Below, in pieces: positions 48,517-62,258 of a stretch of DNA of 64,000 bases (position 1 is its first letter; each line of letters opens with the position of its first letter). The stretch lies in assembly GCA_947846985.1 (NCBI GenBank), contig CANTUZ010000026.1, positions 56,092,730 through 56,156,729 of the forward strand. Reading direction: 5' to 3'. The translations under genes were made by a program, and so were the position numbers. The notes under the pieces were generated by a model. It was given only the letters and a program-made list of their open reading frames with translations. It ran no database searches and was not told where the DNA came from. This DNA comes from Fratercula arctica. Taxonomy: Eukaryota; Chordata; Aves; Charadriiformes; Alcidae.

Positions 48517-51500
48517 ACATTTCACTAGAGTGCTCAAACAAGCCCATAGCTCAGCCTGTTGTGTTCTGGGAAGGAGACAGTGGCTCGCAAATGATATTTT
48601 GAGTTATCAGTTACCAGATCAGCTCCAAGATATGCACACTATGAACACAAGAAAGTTTTGTTCTGTATGTCTTGTCTCTCCACACTATGCAATATTTCTT
48701 AGGAAAATATTTTGAAGCACATGTAAAATGTAATAACTGAAAGGTTATTGCTGGTTATCAGTGCTAGTGGGTGCCCGATAAAGTACTAGTGAGAACAGAT
48801 ATTACAGAGTGTGGGCACAGAAGAATTCCACTACACAAAGCTCCAAGTTCAGTCCTTTAATGCAAGATTAAGAAAGCACCACTGTGGTCTCAGCTGTAAA
48901 TAAAGCAGGCATAGTATTTTTCATGCTTGTGCTCATGAGAAAACAATGCTTCTACTCAAATCACATACTGAATGGAAAAAACCACACTAGCACTATTTTA
49001 GAACAGCAATACATGTACGATAAGATCTTCATAAACAGTAAAAAACACTAACACACTGTGGATTTGGAGGGGGTGTAACAAAAGGGGACAGAAAAGAGAA
49101 GGTTTTAGCATTTCAGACCAGAAATGCTCTTATTAACACAATTTTTTAATCAAAATGTGGTCTTTTATCTAATCAGTCCAAAGAACACTCAGAGTTATGG
49201 TGTTCACTTGCACTGCTAAAGGAAAAGTAAGATACACTTCCATGCTGACAATTCTATCTTATACTGATAGGAATTTAGCCAAGAAACAGTTAAATTCTGT
49301 TCCTACATAGAAATTTCTATTGCTGTATCACAGTGCACTGAAAAGTACAGATAATCTACTATTTCATCTCCAGTACTAGATCATAACAGTAAGTTATTTG
49401 TGCCAATTGTGAATAGCCTCCACATTTATTAGAAGTGGATTAATAATGAGAAAAGACTTGTTAGCCAGAAAAGATCTGAGATTTTTCACACACGGTTCGA
49501 AATACACTGATTTATGGAAAAGATTCTCATTGGTAAAAATGGCTATATAATTCTACTGAGAGTTCTTGATAGTGGTGTATGTCATGCAGCACATTTATTT
49601 ATGGTAAACTTACCTTTCCTAAAGACAACATACTTAGGCTATGTTGAATTGTATGAGGTATTTATTTCAAGTATCACAACACAGAAGCCCCAAGCAATGG
49701 GCACGATAAGTTTGTATCTAAGATTCCAAAGTTGTTCTTCAGGCAGACTGCTTTCTTTGCAGCCTGCCTGATTTGGCATGTCCCAAGTAGTAATTAACTT
49801 CTTTAGCTAATCCTTCCTATTGCCATTGCTCTTGTGAAGAGAAAAGAGGCCAAAGCAGCATTCAAGACTAGAGCATTTAACCGCTCTTTTTCTGTCTCTC
49901 AAGTTTGACCATTTATGGGTTTGGTACATGCCATATAGTATGGGCTTCTCCCCATACAAATTCCATAGAAGGGGTTCACAACAGTAGCTTTTTCTTGTCT
50001 TAGTAAGTTACAGTACTGAAGCGAGTTTAAGTAGCTAGTGTTCAAAATGTTAAAGAAAATCAAGAGCCTAGTCTTTTTAAGCTCCAAATTCTGCAAGAAA
50101 ATACAAAAATGACATTCCACTACACTTAAACCAAGAGAACAGCTGCTTGCATTTAAAACTGCTTTGTACGTACATATTCTGATACTGAGCATGGTGCTCT
50201 CATCATTTAACACACTTACTGAGAACAGAAAATAAGGAAAGCTGCCTGAGAACCATCTTTCACCAACAGAGATACTGACAGAACAATTCTGTACAGCAAT
50301 ACATCTCTGTTCTCACCAGCTACAGTTGAAGCCACAACAACAGGATCATGCTTTTACCTGATAGGAGCTTTGTGGTTAGAGGCGTTGCAGCAATCATCAC
50401 GGGACAGTGGAATCCTCCTTCACAAAAGCTAGAGACTTGCACACACCTTCTGCACTCCTTCAATGCAGCTTCCACTGTCATTGCCAAGCTGTTCACTACA
50501 TCTCACCATAACCATTTCTTGTTTCCACCTCACAAAGGTTAACTCTGTAGGCGTTGCCATTTTTAAGAACTTCCTTTTTGCAGAAGGAAGCAACCAGTAA
50601 AATGTACTGATCCAGCTGTAACGTGACAGCTGCCTCAACACTGGAAGAATCGTTACTCGTAGAGATTATACTCCGAAACAGCCCAACTCCATAGCTGCAC
50701 ACAGTTAAGATTACGGCTACTCAAGTACAAAACTTGGCAGTACGGAAGGGTTTCAGAGTTAACACTGCTCAAAACATACATGGAGGAAAAGCTTCTGAAC
50801 ATTTGCTTTTGCTTTTCTGATTCAAATGTACTTTAGCCAGAACATGGATAAAATAAAAGTGACAGGTTAAAGAAAGTTATCAATCAGCAGCGGAATTACT
50901 AAATGTTTTACCCCAGAAGATGTTAATACTTCCCATGATTTTTAAAGACTACGTATCTTTTCTTGGATGAGCAAGCTTTCCACTTTCCCTTCTGCAATGA
51001 ACTTTCAGATTCCTCCTCCCACCTCACCTGCGACACTTCTAATGATCTGAATAAAAGATTTAAAAAGTGGTAGATGCATTGTATGCACAGAATAGTCCTG
51101 CTAACATAGGTGTTTGCCTCTGATGTGACAGTAACAACTTTTGAAAACAGTTTGTACTGGTACAAATATATTTAAGTGTGATACTCACAATAAGCCAGTT
51201 ATTAAATGTTGACTGTAGGAGACAAACTGTATCAAACGTATCTGTTCTTTAAACACTGCTTTTGCAGCATGCTAATGTTCACAGTCATAATATTCCCAGT
51301 TTGTGCCTAAGGGTCTTTGATAAGCTGTTTTCATGTTTTAATGCTTTTATCTAAACGGTGGTGAGGGAAACCAAAAGCACTGAGTTTCCTTTCCCAAATG
51401 TTTATACCTCTATAGAATGGTTTTAAGCGTATTGTTGTCCAGGGACACAAGAGTCCTGTGATTAACACTTTATCAAGAAAAGTCTCAAATTTGGTTGTCT

Positions 51501-54500
51501 GACTGAGAATACAAAGTATTTCAGTACTTAAATATGCAATGAAAAGTAAGTTCTTACCAGTCTTGGACTTCATCTGGTGATGCTGACTATTGTTTGTAAC
51601 CATTTTTTTAACCAACCACTGTTCAAAATGGCTGAGACACTGTTGTTAACTTTGCTCTGTAGACTTAACAAAAAAATCACAGCAAGTTTTTATACCAACT
51701 TTGAAAAACACCTCTGCCGGCTCTGACAGTTTCCAAGTTTTTGGGTTTTTTTTTTTGCAAATGACATAAACAGCTCTAAAAAGGTATTTTAAAACAAGTA
51801 AGCTATTTTAAAATATCTTACTCTACATAATACTCTCTTAAGGGACAGTCAGTACTGGCAGGAACAGTCTATTTTGTAAGGTAGTTACACTAGCAAAACT
51901 GTTGTTGACAAACAGCTGTTTTCTTCCCTATACTGATCTGTATCAGAAGTGCTAACTCTAAAGCTTGGTTAGATATCCTCATTGCTTTAATTTATGCCAA
52001 AATGAATTTACCTAAGCCTCCCTCCCATTAAAACCCCAGAACTATACAGTAAATATCAATATCCATCTGAAAATATCAATCTCTGGGTAAAACAGTTACT
52101 TATTAAGAAAGGCAATTTGCTATTTAGACCTATCAAACAATACAGAACAATGTTGTTAGACCTAGGAACTGGAAATTAACACAACTGAAACTCAATGCTT
52201 ATGAAAGCAAAGTAACAAGGAAAAAAAAAATATGCTGTCTACATCTCTCACTACCCTTGAAAGAATTCTCTTTCTGGCCTACCCTAAATACTTTCATAAA
52301 GTTATCACTGTGTTACATAGTAACACTTGAAAGAGAAAAGATTATAAAACCAGAAAAATTATCCTGTAATGAGCACATCAAGAAAAAAAAGAGTCTGTCA
52401 TACACCTGAACTTTAAGTATTGCATGCAGTTCTGCTTCTTCCTCAGCAGTCCCCAGCTGGGATAAGGATTGTGACAGGGCCATCATGAGTTAGTATGGAA
52501 ACTTGAGAACTAGTGTGCCAAATTCTCAATTAATGCTCTGTAACAGCTCTCATTCTGATGAAAAAGCAGTGACATTGCAAATTCTAGAACTAAAGCAGGT
52601 CACCACTTTCTACATCTTAATTACATCACTAATTTACATCTCACCAACAGATATAATAATCTGAATCTCTGGTACTTCCAACGGGGTGGTAATCCAAGTG
52701 AACACAGTTACCTTTCACTTAAAGATGGCTACTCATAAAGAGAGTATCTTCCACAGACACCTGGAACAATCTACAAATTTCTGATAATTGGTTATTTAAA
52801 AACAAACTTGCCAAGCTAGCAAACAGATTCAGGTGTTCAGATTTTTCAGGAGTTAGATGGGAAGCTCCAGTGATTAGTAGTGCTACCAGTGGAAAAACCC
52901 AGTCAGGTAGCACATGCAAAAGAAAACATGGTAGAAGACAAGTTCAAGGCATCTCAGTCTGCCTGAACACCTTCTTAGCATTCTCTTTAAAAAACAAACT
53001 CAAAACCCACATGCTTTCAGGGAACACTGCTAGTTATTGTGCAATGGCTAGCTGTTGACAGCAGTTCAGAAAGTTCAGCAGTCCTGTTAGGTGCTTTACT
53101 GCTTGGTTTTAAACCAGGAATGAATTATAGCAAATTTGCTAATAGAATTTATAATTCCCACTCCTTGTTTGAAGCACACATAAAATGCTGGTACTTTCCA
53201 GTATCTTTCCAGTCATAAGCTAAAAAAGCCTGCTAACCCATTAAATGGCACCCAGCAGTTACCTAGAGCAACCTGAGATAAATTACCCAGATAAAACATG
53301 ATCTGTTCTTAAAACTCAGGATTCCCTTGGAATCAAACATGAACCGCTTCAACCATTGGTTACTTGCCTCAATGAAAGGAAATCCTTTTCAAGTTTGCAG
53401 CCAAGAGACCAAAACTTAAGTGCTTTGACTATATTACCTTCTCTGCAATTACAAATTTAAAATACAGCAGCAAATGCTTCTGGCATCCACTTCCAGAGAT
53501 TTTAAAAGAGATTGCACAAAAACACAGAGCATTAATGTTATCTTAAGCTGAAATTAAAGTCTGTTGTACTTTGATTAGAGTGGAACAACTTTAAACAGAA
53601 GAAATTTATAGTTACAATTAACGTGTCAACTGAAGAGTTAGCCAGCTACATGTCTCTGCCATCACCTTGTATTTCAGTGTCTTGCAACTCAATATTGCTT
53701 TTAACAGAGAAACATTTAGCAATAATAATTGTTCTTGCAAGGTAACATACTTGCAAAGGACAGACAGGAACTCTGTTTATAAAGCTCACCACCATTTAAT
53801 GCCTTACATGCATACAAATTTTTGACTGATCTCTAAGCTTACTAACTACTTCTCCCTTTAAGGAGGTGATTATGATCCTCCCCTCCTAATACAGAATGGA
53901 TACAAATCTTAATTTGGTAAGACTTTCGCTTGAAGAAAAAGGCCTGAAATCAATTCGGAAATGAAGCAACGGCAAAACTGCCCATACTTAACAAGTAGTT
54001 GAAGTGGTGAAAATAGAATCTGGTCCTTGACTGATCTTGATGAACTTGTCATAGCAGTATTCCACAGCCGCTAACCTGTGATGTCACTTAAGTAATCCAG
54101 GCATTAGAACATTGCATAATATTCCAAGGGTGATCTCATCCCTTCCTCTACCTGCTTTCTCTACTGCATCAGCAGGATTTTGAGTTTTCACCCCTTTATA
54201 AGCAAAAAAAAAAAAAATTTTAATGCTTTCCTAAGCATTATATCAAAATAAAGGTAGATTACTAATCAATGCCTCTGGAAACAGCAAGTGCCAACACCAT
54301 TTATCTAGTTGTCATAACATCAGCATAGGAAATTCAAATTCAAATCTCTGTATTCCTAACAGAGAAGGACTAGCCTTATTTACGTAAGAAAAGTTCCAGA
54401 GGAAAGCACTGAAGTCTAGATAGCCATGCAAAGGCTGGCATTTGAAAGCCTGCAACCTGCATGGTGTGACCAGATGGAATCCTTTCAAGTAGTTTTGTTG

Positions 54501-55796
54501 ACATCTGCAGGTATGCAAGAGCAATATCCTATCTGAAATATAAATAGTTGGGGTTTTTTCTCCATACAGAAAACATGACTTAAAGAACAATAGCATTTTG
54601 CAAAACCATCAATATCAAGAAAACTCTCTACATCTTCATTCATACATCCCTCCTTAAGCACAGGACACTATGAATACTCCGGGCAAGATATCAGGAGAAA
54701 TAGAGACAAATGAGAAAAGACCTCTGTTCAGCAGCTATACAGTGAGGATACCCCATGGCAGACCCACAATGCTTATGCTCTGCACTCCCAGAAACATTGT
54801 AGGCAAAGGTAGGCCTTCCTGTCAAGGAATACTCAAGGTGGTCTGCCACCATAAAAAAAAATACAAACTTCCCTTGCTAGTCCCTCCACTTCTTCTAGTT
54901 AACAGGAAATAGCACCATTAACATCTACTCACAAAAAGTAGGCATGACTTCCTGCACAAATGCAGGGGCAACAAACCCATCCAGCTTAAGAAAAAGAAAT
55001 ACACGTAGTCTACTTCACTCCTCAAGAACACATGTCAGTTCTGGTTTTCATGGATCAGTCCTCTCCTGCCCTCTCCAGAACCAAACTACTAGTTTCCCTA
55101 CTGCACCAATGTATTTGATCCTTTTCAGAAGAACCATTGTACTGTGAATGATTATCAAAGCAATTATTCATTACTGTGCATCCACCATCATATTCATTTT
55201 GATATCCACTGGCATGAAAAGAGAAATCACACTTCTCAGGAAAACAGATCCAGCTTCTGAACACAGGTAGTTTCCACTTGATTATCTGAAAAACATAACC
55301 CTGATACATCTCTAACGGTTGGAGACCTTTTAAGCATTTCATACAATTTTCTTGTTATCCAGAATGAAGCAGATGCAGCATCTGATTGCTTAAGAGCTGA
55401 ATTAAATCTTATTGGCAAGCCTCTTGCATATTCAAGTATAGTCTGAAAAATACAACGTTCAGTAAAAAAGTACAAAAGAGAATGCATTTCAGTCCTGCTC
55501 AAGAACCTGTTTTAAACACAGCAAATTCCCAAGCCTTCTATACTCCCCAGAGAAACTGATAATTTGAAGCACTCTTGCTCTTAGCACCTTTCAATTTTCA
55601 TCTACTTTTGCAAAACAGAAAGACGTACTTTCCATTCAAGAGGTGGGTGATGGGGAGCAAGTAACCTTAATAAAATTGCCCATTTTAATTAGGCAATTTG
55701 ATTAGTTCTAAGTGTAGTAAGTTAATGAAAAATTACATTTAACCTACTGTCTTACAATAGACTAAACAGCCCATTCAAGTGGGCTGTTCACTGGCC
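48517..55796 (-). other. Intron 1, middle part
   Basis: 7.3 kb of AT-rich intron with short A/T runs. I find no transposable element, RNA gene or exon that I can support. Confidence 0.65.
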
Positions 55797-56685
55797 TTCT
55801 TCAGGGTTTGGTACTGAGACCAGTGCTGTTTAACATCTTTGTCGGCAACGTGGACAGTTGTCAGCACCCTCAGCAAGTTTGCCGACAACACCAAGCTGCC
55901 TGTGCGAACCTCATGGAATTCAACAAGTGCAAGGTCCTGCACATGAATTGGGGCAATCCTAAGCAAAAGTACAGGCTGGGTGGAGAATGGATTGAGAACA
56001 GCCCTGAGGAGGAGGACATGAGGGTGGTGGTTGACGACAAACTCAACATAACCCAGCAATGTGTGCTCACAGCCCAGAAAGTCAACAGCATCCTGGGCGG
56101 CATCAAAAGAAGCCTGGGCAGCAGGTCGAGGGAGGTGATTCTGCCCCTCTACTCCACTCTGGTGAGCCCTCACCTGGAGTACTGTGACCAGCTCTGGAAC
56201 CCCCACATAAGAAGGACATGGACGTCTTGTAGTGAGTCCAGAGGAGGGCCATGGAGATGATTGAGAGGGCTGGAACACATCTCCTGTGAAGACAGGCCGA
56301 GAGAGTTGGGGTTGTTCAGCCTGGAGAAGAGAAAGCTCCAGGAAACCTTACAGCAGCCTTCCAGTGCTTAAAGGGGGCCTGCAGGAAAAGTGGAGAGGGA
56401 CTGTTTATCAGGGAGTGTAGTGATAGGATGAGGGGTAATGGTTTTAAACTGAGAGAGGGGAGATTTAGATTATGTATTAGGAAGAAATTCTTTACTGTGA
56501 GGGTGGCGAAACACTGGAACAGGTTGGCCAGAGAAGCTGTGGATGCCTGGAAGTATTCAAGGCCAGGTTGGATGAGGCTTTGAGCAGCCTGGTCTAGTGG
56601 GTCATGTCCCTGTCCAGGGCAGGGGGGTTGGAACTAGGTGATCTTTAAGGTCCCTTCCAACCCAAACCATTCTATGATTCTATGA
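55797..56685 (+). mobile_element. CR1 LINE fragment, 5'-truncated (intron 1)
   Basis: Plus-strand CR1, antisense to SLC12A2. It starts in RT ([10 protein letters not shown]), has a deletion in the following 60-80 bp, then RT C-terminal coding ([38 protein letters not shown]), the 3' UTR and the tail ATTCTATGATTCTATGA ending at 56685. From 56073 onward it is part of the inverted-repeat right arm. Confidence 0.92.
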
Positions 56686-56936
56686 AATAATCTTGAAAAT
56701 CAGTTAAGCAGTGCCCAAATTCTTAATGTCACGGCTGGAAGAGCTGGATACAGCTACAGGCACAGCCCCTGAGCCAGCACCAAGGTCTATTCATGCAGCA
56801 CAGCATTTACTTGTACTGGTGCAGCACTACGTTCACAACAAAGATGCCAAACTGCTTACAGCTCAAGAGCAATATTAGGCAGAGTAGTCTTAGGAGTTTC
56901 TCTACCTTCTCTACCCTCAGAGTAAGCTGAAACATT
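56073..56936 (+). repeat. Inverted repeat, right arm (partner 14536-15431)
   Basis: Near-identical to the reverse complement of 14536-15431. It includes 56686-56936, 251 bp beyond the CR1 tail that is not CR1. The first roughly 190 bp of that flank match the other copy without a visible difference; the last 60 bp diverge by small indels (for example an extra CTCTACCTT near 56901). Left of 56073 the two CR1 copies differ at normal family level. Confidence 0.9.
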
Positions 56937-59900
56937 AACCTAGCACCACAGTTTCTTACAGCTGAAACAGATGTTGCTATTTTCTTTGAATTAAAAAAAA
57001 AGACAAACCTGAATCATCTGAAATAAAAGCAGTTCATTTGAAGAAGGAAAGTTAACTAGCAAAATGAAGACGCAAGAGATAAGCTTCCTTGTTAAAATGG
57101 GATTTTAGGAATTCTTCTTACTTTTTTAAATAATTGCATCCGTAAGTCAGTTATCAGCCACAAACAATGCATGTTTGTTAGTTTGTATGCATTTCAGTAA
57201 GTTTATCAGGCCTAATCAGCATGCTGAAATGTAGAAATAAATCAAAGACGTTCCATGCACTCAAGCTGCAATAACTGGATAGCTTCTAAAATACTGAAAG
57301 GTAAACAAGTGTAAGTTAACTATTTTTAAGAGTTCTTAGCAGTGAAAAAAATGACCATATTGTGATCGCTATTACCTATATCAAAAAAGGGGCTAAAATG
57401 CGTTTGTGGTTGATCATGTACAAATATTATATGCGGCTTTAGGAAAAAATCCGAAGGCTGCAACAGAAGACATAATATGCTGGTTTGAATTACTCCAAGA
57501 TACTGATCTTGCCAACCTCCTCATCTGGAAGAATGTTCTTAAAGAATGAAAGTCATCTGAGGTTTAATCAAATGCCATACACCAAAAAGCAAAAAAGTTA
57601 AACTCAAGATTTATTCTGCAGCACCCTCCTCTTTAACCAGTTCTGAAATAGTTTTTCTGAAAGAAAACCTGCCCAGCTAGAGAGAAGTTATTGCTATTCT
57701 TTCAGTTACTGGTCTTGAACTAGTCACTGATACTGACAATCTGTCAGCTAAGCTCAGTTTATTAAAAAACAAACAAACAAAAAAAACCCCACACTACAAC
57801 CCTCAAGCTCCTCCTAACAGGCACTCCCTTCTTCCTTCCTTCCTTCCATAGTTGTACTATTCTGGCAAATTACAATGCCTTTTCTTCTGACATTAGCTCT
57901 CAAGGCATTCATAGTACATTGCAACGGTCTCGAAAGCATGCACAAGGCAGTCCATTGGGAGTGTGGCAAGAAAGCATTTTCTGTAATGTTAATGAAGTAC
58001 AAAAAGATTTCTGAAAGTATTTCATCTTTATCTCATCCTTCAATTTCTATTGTGTATCATACACAATATTAGTACAGTAGTACCTGTCTATAATTTGTAA
58101 GTAAATAAATATATGTATATTACGGGTGCATGCTTAAAAATATTTTACTGATACCACCGTGCTGTCAAAAGATTGTGGAGGCCACTGGTGTACGGGATCA
58201 GGGAACTAATCACATCCACTGCAAAATTTTGCAATTGCAGGGGGTGTTTGCTGTCTGTAAACCAGATCAGTTCCCAGATCCAACTCAAAAATACCAACAT
58301 CACCACAGCAGAAAGCACAAAAGTTTATCCCTTTCAGCGGCAGCCCACGCTTGTGCTGTCAAACTATATAACCTGTTAACAGTGCTCAGTTACTTCCAGC
58401 TTCTCTGGAACAAAACAAAAACAAAGTAATAAGAACAATATTAGCAGTTTGCTGAAGACAGTTCAGGGTTTCAGTATTCCACAGGTGTTTTGGACTAAAA
58501 ACATCACAAAGATCAGATAAAGGAGATTCAAGCATTAAGCAATATAAAATTACAAAATACACATGGTCCTTACAAAATACAAACACTGAAGGACTAACAT
58601 GATTTACTGCTGCAAATGGAGCAGTATATTAATTTTTTTTTCCCTTGATGAAGATGGTGGTAATTACGGAGGGTATCAGGATAAGCAAAGTGAGGATTCT
58701 CCACACAGATTGAAAAAGCATAAAAACATCACTTTGCATGATGCTAGTAAACCCTCATCTGAGTACAGGTGCATTGAGCTCACTGTTCTTCAAAAGGGAT
58801 AAACAAGAACAGTTACAAGTCACAGGCTCCTAGGGTGTCCAAAAGCACAGACACCAACACTAGAGAGCTTCTCTTGTTTTATTTCAGTACAATGAAGTTC
58901 AGAAAGAAAATTCAAGTTCTGCTTACAAATATAAAGGAGGGCAAGATGGAAAATAAGCTATCCAAATAAATCACACTGACTCAAGAACTAAGAAACTTAT
59001 TGACTATGAGCAAGATTCAGCAAGGTGGTACAATAAAAACTATCTGCAAGAGGGTCTCAGTCTTCCGGCAGAGGGACAGGGGAGGAAGCAGTTTTTAAAG
59101 ATACACCTTACATAACATGGTCAGCTAACTTGATCCCTAGAATCATCCAGAATCATTTTTAGCCTTTTATGCATCTTTAGCTGAGCTCTGTTTTCCTTAC
59201 AGGCTAAGCAGATACAAACCAAGAACTGAAAATAAAAAAATACAAACCAACATTAGAGGTGCAGCAGTCTCTCTTTTCAAGAGAGAATACATTCTCTGTC
59301 AAAAAGCAGTGCCATAAGCACAGTGAAAAGGCTCTGTAAGATAAACATTTTAAGCTATCACGTAAGAGGAAAAACTGCAACGTTCAAGAAAACAAAAACC
59401 AAAGCTAGAAAGATAGTTTTAAAAAAATAAAGATCAGTCATCTGACTACAGCAAAAACAAACAAAATCCCCTCAATTCTGCATGAAGACTTATCAGTAAT
59501 TTCTTTCTTAATCCTGCCTCCATATGTACAGGACAGCTGTATGGTTTTCTGTGAAGGATGAAGCAAAGCACACTTGTGTTTTTAAACAGGTTTTTGTTTT
59601 GTTTTTTTAATTTGTGCTGGCAGGGGGGGTGGTGTAAAGATCTTCCTCTGAGATCACTGTCTTCTATCCTGTCAAGGGAACCAACTATTACTCTTAGTGA
59701 GTATCTAACAAACAGAACTAAGCTACCAGTAGAGGGCTTGGTTCGCATAACATCTACTTACCACAGCTGTAAATGACTGCACAAAAGACATATCAAATCA
59801 GAATCCCTCACGTACTGTGAGGTTTATTCTTCAAAAAAAAAAAAAAAAAGCTCTCCAACTAAGGCAATACTATACAGAAGAATTATAAATTAATGCATAA

Positions 59901-61710
59901 TGGTGGATTACTAAATCACAGTCCAATTTTGAATAATTTAAAAGTATTCACGTTCCAGAATCATAAGCTCTATGACATTACAGCATGGTAATTTTTACAT
60001 TGAGGAAGTCATAAAGGCAGACGAAATGTCTTCTACAGGCTATAGCTTCACTTACAGATGTAGCTGGCCTAGGCAAAACAAATATTCCTAAACTGTAAGA
60101 TAGAAAAAAAAAAAAATAAGAAAAGCTAGGACACTTTTACTGTCTGAAGGCAGATCTCCTCAAGAGGGCAGGGGACACTGCTGCAACTGCAACAAAACCC
60201 TGTGTTTCATGGTATGCTGTCTCCCTCCCACTGCCCTGTTAATAACTGTCTTCTCACCTCTGCATCTCTGGAGACTAATGCTCCTGCAAACCATCGCTGA
60301 TCTATGAGATTAGCAACTGTAACAGCATCACCAAATTCCCTCTAACATCTCTCTAAAGCAGAGTAAGATTAATGCACACCAATTGGTTAAGCGACAGACT
60401 AATCACTTTTGCTATCTGCAGCCAATGATATATGAAGACAAGACCCCTCACTTGAAATTTAACATGGTAGACCAAAATCAGTAGTCTGCAATTCATCGAC
60501 TTCAGGGTAGTGCAGCATGACCCAGCTGTGTCTCCACAACCGGTTTCAAGAACAACCCCTTTCTTTTCTACTAGGAAAGCCACTGTCGGAACAACCACGT
60601 GGAACCTGAGTTGGTTAGACACCTATGCTACTGAGAAAGCAAGAAAAACCGTTGTCAAAAGGTACCCCTTCTGTATGCGTAGCGCATCCTCCTCAAACAG
60701 TGCATCTTCCTCCAACAGTGCTTTTCTGTGAGAACAGAATCAGTAGCAGAGTTAGACATACGAAGCTTGTAAACAAAACTAAGGAAAAAAAAAAGATCTG
60801 TTCTATAATTGGCACCAGCATAAACATTACACTGTCTCACAACATTTATTTACCTCTTAAAAGGAAAAAATGAATAGCACAAACTTCAACTGCAAAATGA
60901 AAATGCCACAATCAAAGCAATTGAACCACACTGCTGGTGAACACGTTTTCGGATCAGTCGTAACACAAAGTAACTGCCAACCTTGATGCACTGGGTCAAG
61001 AAGCAGGGGCATAACAATCGGTCTTTACGTAGTGCAAATTTTATGTAATGGTACTAGGATGTTTATACCAGCTGCCCTACTAAGTCTGACATACATGCTG
61101 TACAAGTTAAGTTAGTACAAAAAACACAGCTAAAGAGCAAGCATAATCATTCAAGTTCTTCAAATTCACTGAAATATCTTCTTTAATGCATAGTATTATT
61201 CAACGCTAGAGACCCTTACTGTTAGTCAGCAGGAACTGAAGTCACTTTGGGAATGGAAACAATACGCCCCCTGAAACACAGTGAAAAAAGCACAATAGCT
61301 TTGTGAACATTTCATATAAAAGTACAGCGCCACCAGGATTTTAAAAAGTTACCAGCACTCTGTGGCCAGAAATCAAGTACATAATCACAGATGTGGTATA
61401 TTTTACACTCCAGAGACTGTGAAAAATGTAGCTATCCAGTGCTATTAGTATGCATGACACATCCTTATTAAAAGCTTTTGTGTTTTCAACTTTATCTTGC
61501 AAACTGTTTTGCTAAGTCTGAAGCAAAAATCATTGCTTGCCATCTTCATATAAGCCTAAATGCTTGCTAACACATTAAATGCTTTGGAAATGAAACATCC
61601 CGCGACAAAACAGCGGAGTTACTATCAACTTAACTTCCGAAGTTTATATCACAGCAGATTTTAAAATTAATACTGAGGTATACTATCAAATGTAACTGAA
61701 ATAGCATATT
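56937..61710 (-). other. Intron 1, upstream part
   Basis: 4.8 kb AT-rich. It has a (TTCC)n run at about 57829-57848, a (CAAA)n/A-rich run at 57765-57786, A-runs near 59833 and 60105, and a two-copy 18-bp tandem repeat at 60684-60719. No gene seen. Confidence 0.65.
60684..60719. repeat. Two-copy 18-bp tandem repeat
   Basis: GCATCCTCCTCAAACAGT followed by GCATCTTCCTCCAACAGT, two mismatches. It produces a Ser/Asn-rich repeat in a spurious plus-strand frame. Confidence 0.8.
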
Positions 61711-61757
61711 CCACCCCCCATCTTCTTTTTGGGGGGAGGGGGGTGGGGAGGTAGGGG
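61711..61757. other. G-quadruplex / hairpin-capable tract (intron 1)
   Basis: On the plus strand: G6-A-G6-T-G4-AGGTA-G4 (61731-61757), a textbook four-tract G-quadruplex motif. In addition CCACCCCCC at 61711-61719 is the exact reverse complement of GGGGGGTGG at 61738-61746, so a 9-bp stem competes with the quadruplex. The nascent SLC12A2 transcript carries the C-rich version. Confidence 0.75.
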
Positions 61758-62190
61758 CAGAGCAGGCAGAACACCACTTTAAAAAGAAAAAATCTTCATG
61801 TAGACACCTATCCATGCTGCAGAGCAAATTCCTGACATTTGAGACATGAATATCTGAGTTAATTAATGCTCACAATGAAACTGTTCTGATAATGATCCTG
61901 TAATTAGGTCATCTACAGCTCCTCTATGCCACAACCTACCACAGAAAATTGCCTGCCATGCTTTGTAATGAAATATGAAGAAATTACATTTGGAGAAACT
62001 ATAGTTCCAGAATAAGGTAGATTCTGCACTGAAATGTCTTAATGGTGTCATTAAGAGCTTTCTTGACTGCTGCAATTAACACAAACCTATCTGCCAAGCT
62101 TAGAAATTCAAGTAATGTTCTGTTTACAGAACAGAGCATCTTACAATCTAAGAACCTGGTCATCCCATCATGGACCAGGAGTCAGAAACA

Positions 62191-62258
62191 GGAGGGATGG
62201 GAGGGGGAAAAAAAAAAAACACCAAAAAAACCCCCCAGCCCCTCCCCCCCCCCCCCCA
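62191..62258. other. Polypurine / poly-C structured tract (intron 1)
   Basis: G-rich GGAGGGATGGGAGGGGG (62191-62207), an A13 run, a CACC spacer with A7, then C6-AG-C4-T-C14 (62231-62257). The minus strand, which is the transcript sense, reads G14-A-G4-CT-G6, a quadruplex-capable run. The left G-rich block can also pair with the right C-rich block. Confidence 0.75.

Noticed and set aside
55775..56278. 167-codon minus-strand frame
   Set aside because: Antisense of CR1 coding sequence in the intron-1 copy; the same antisense frame appears opposite the intron-13 CR1.
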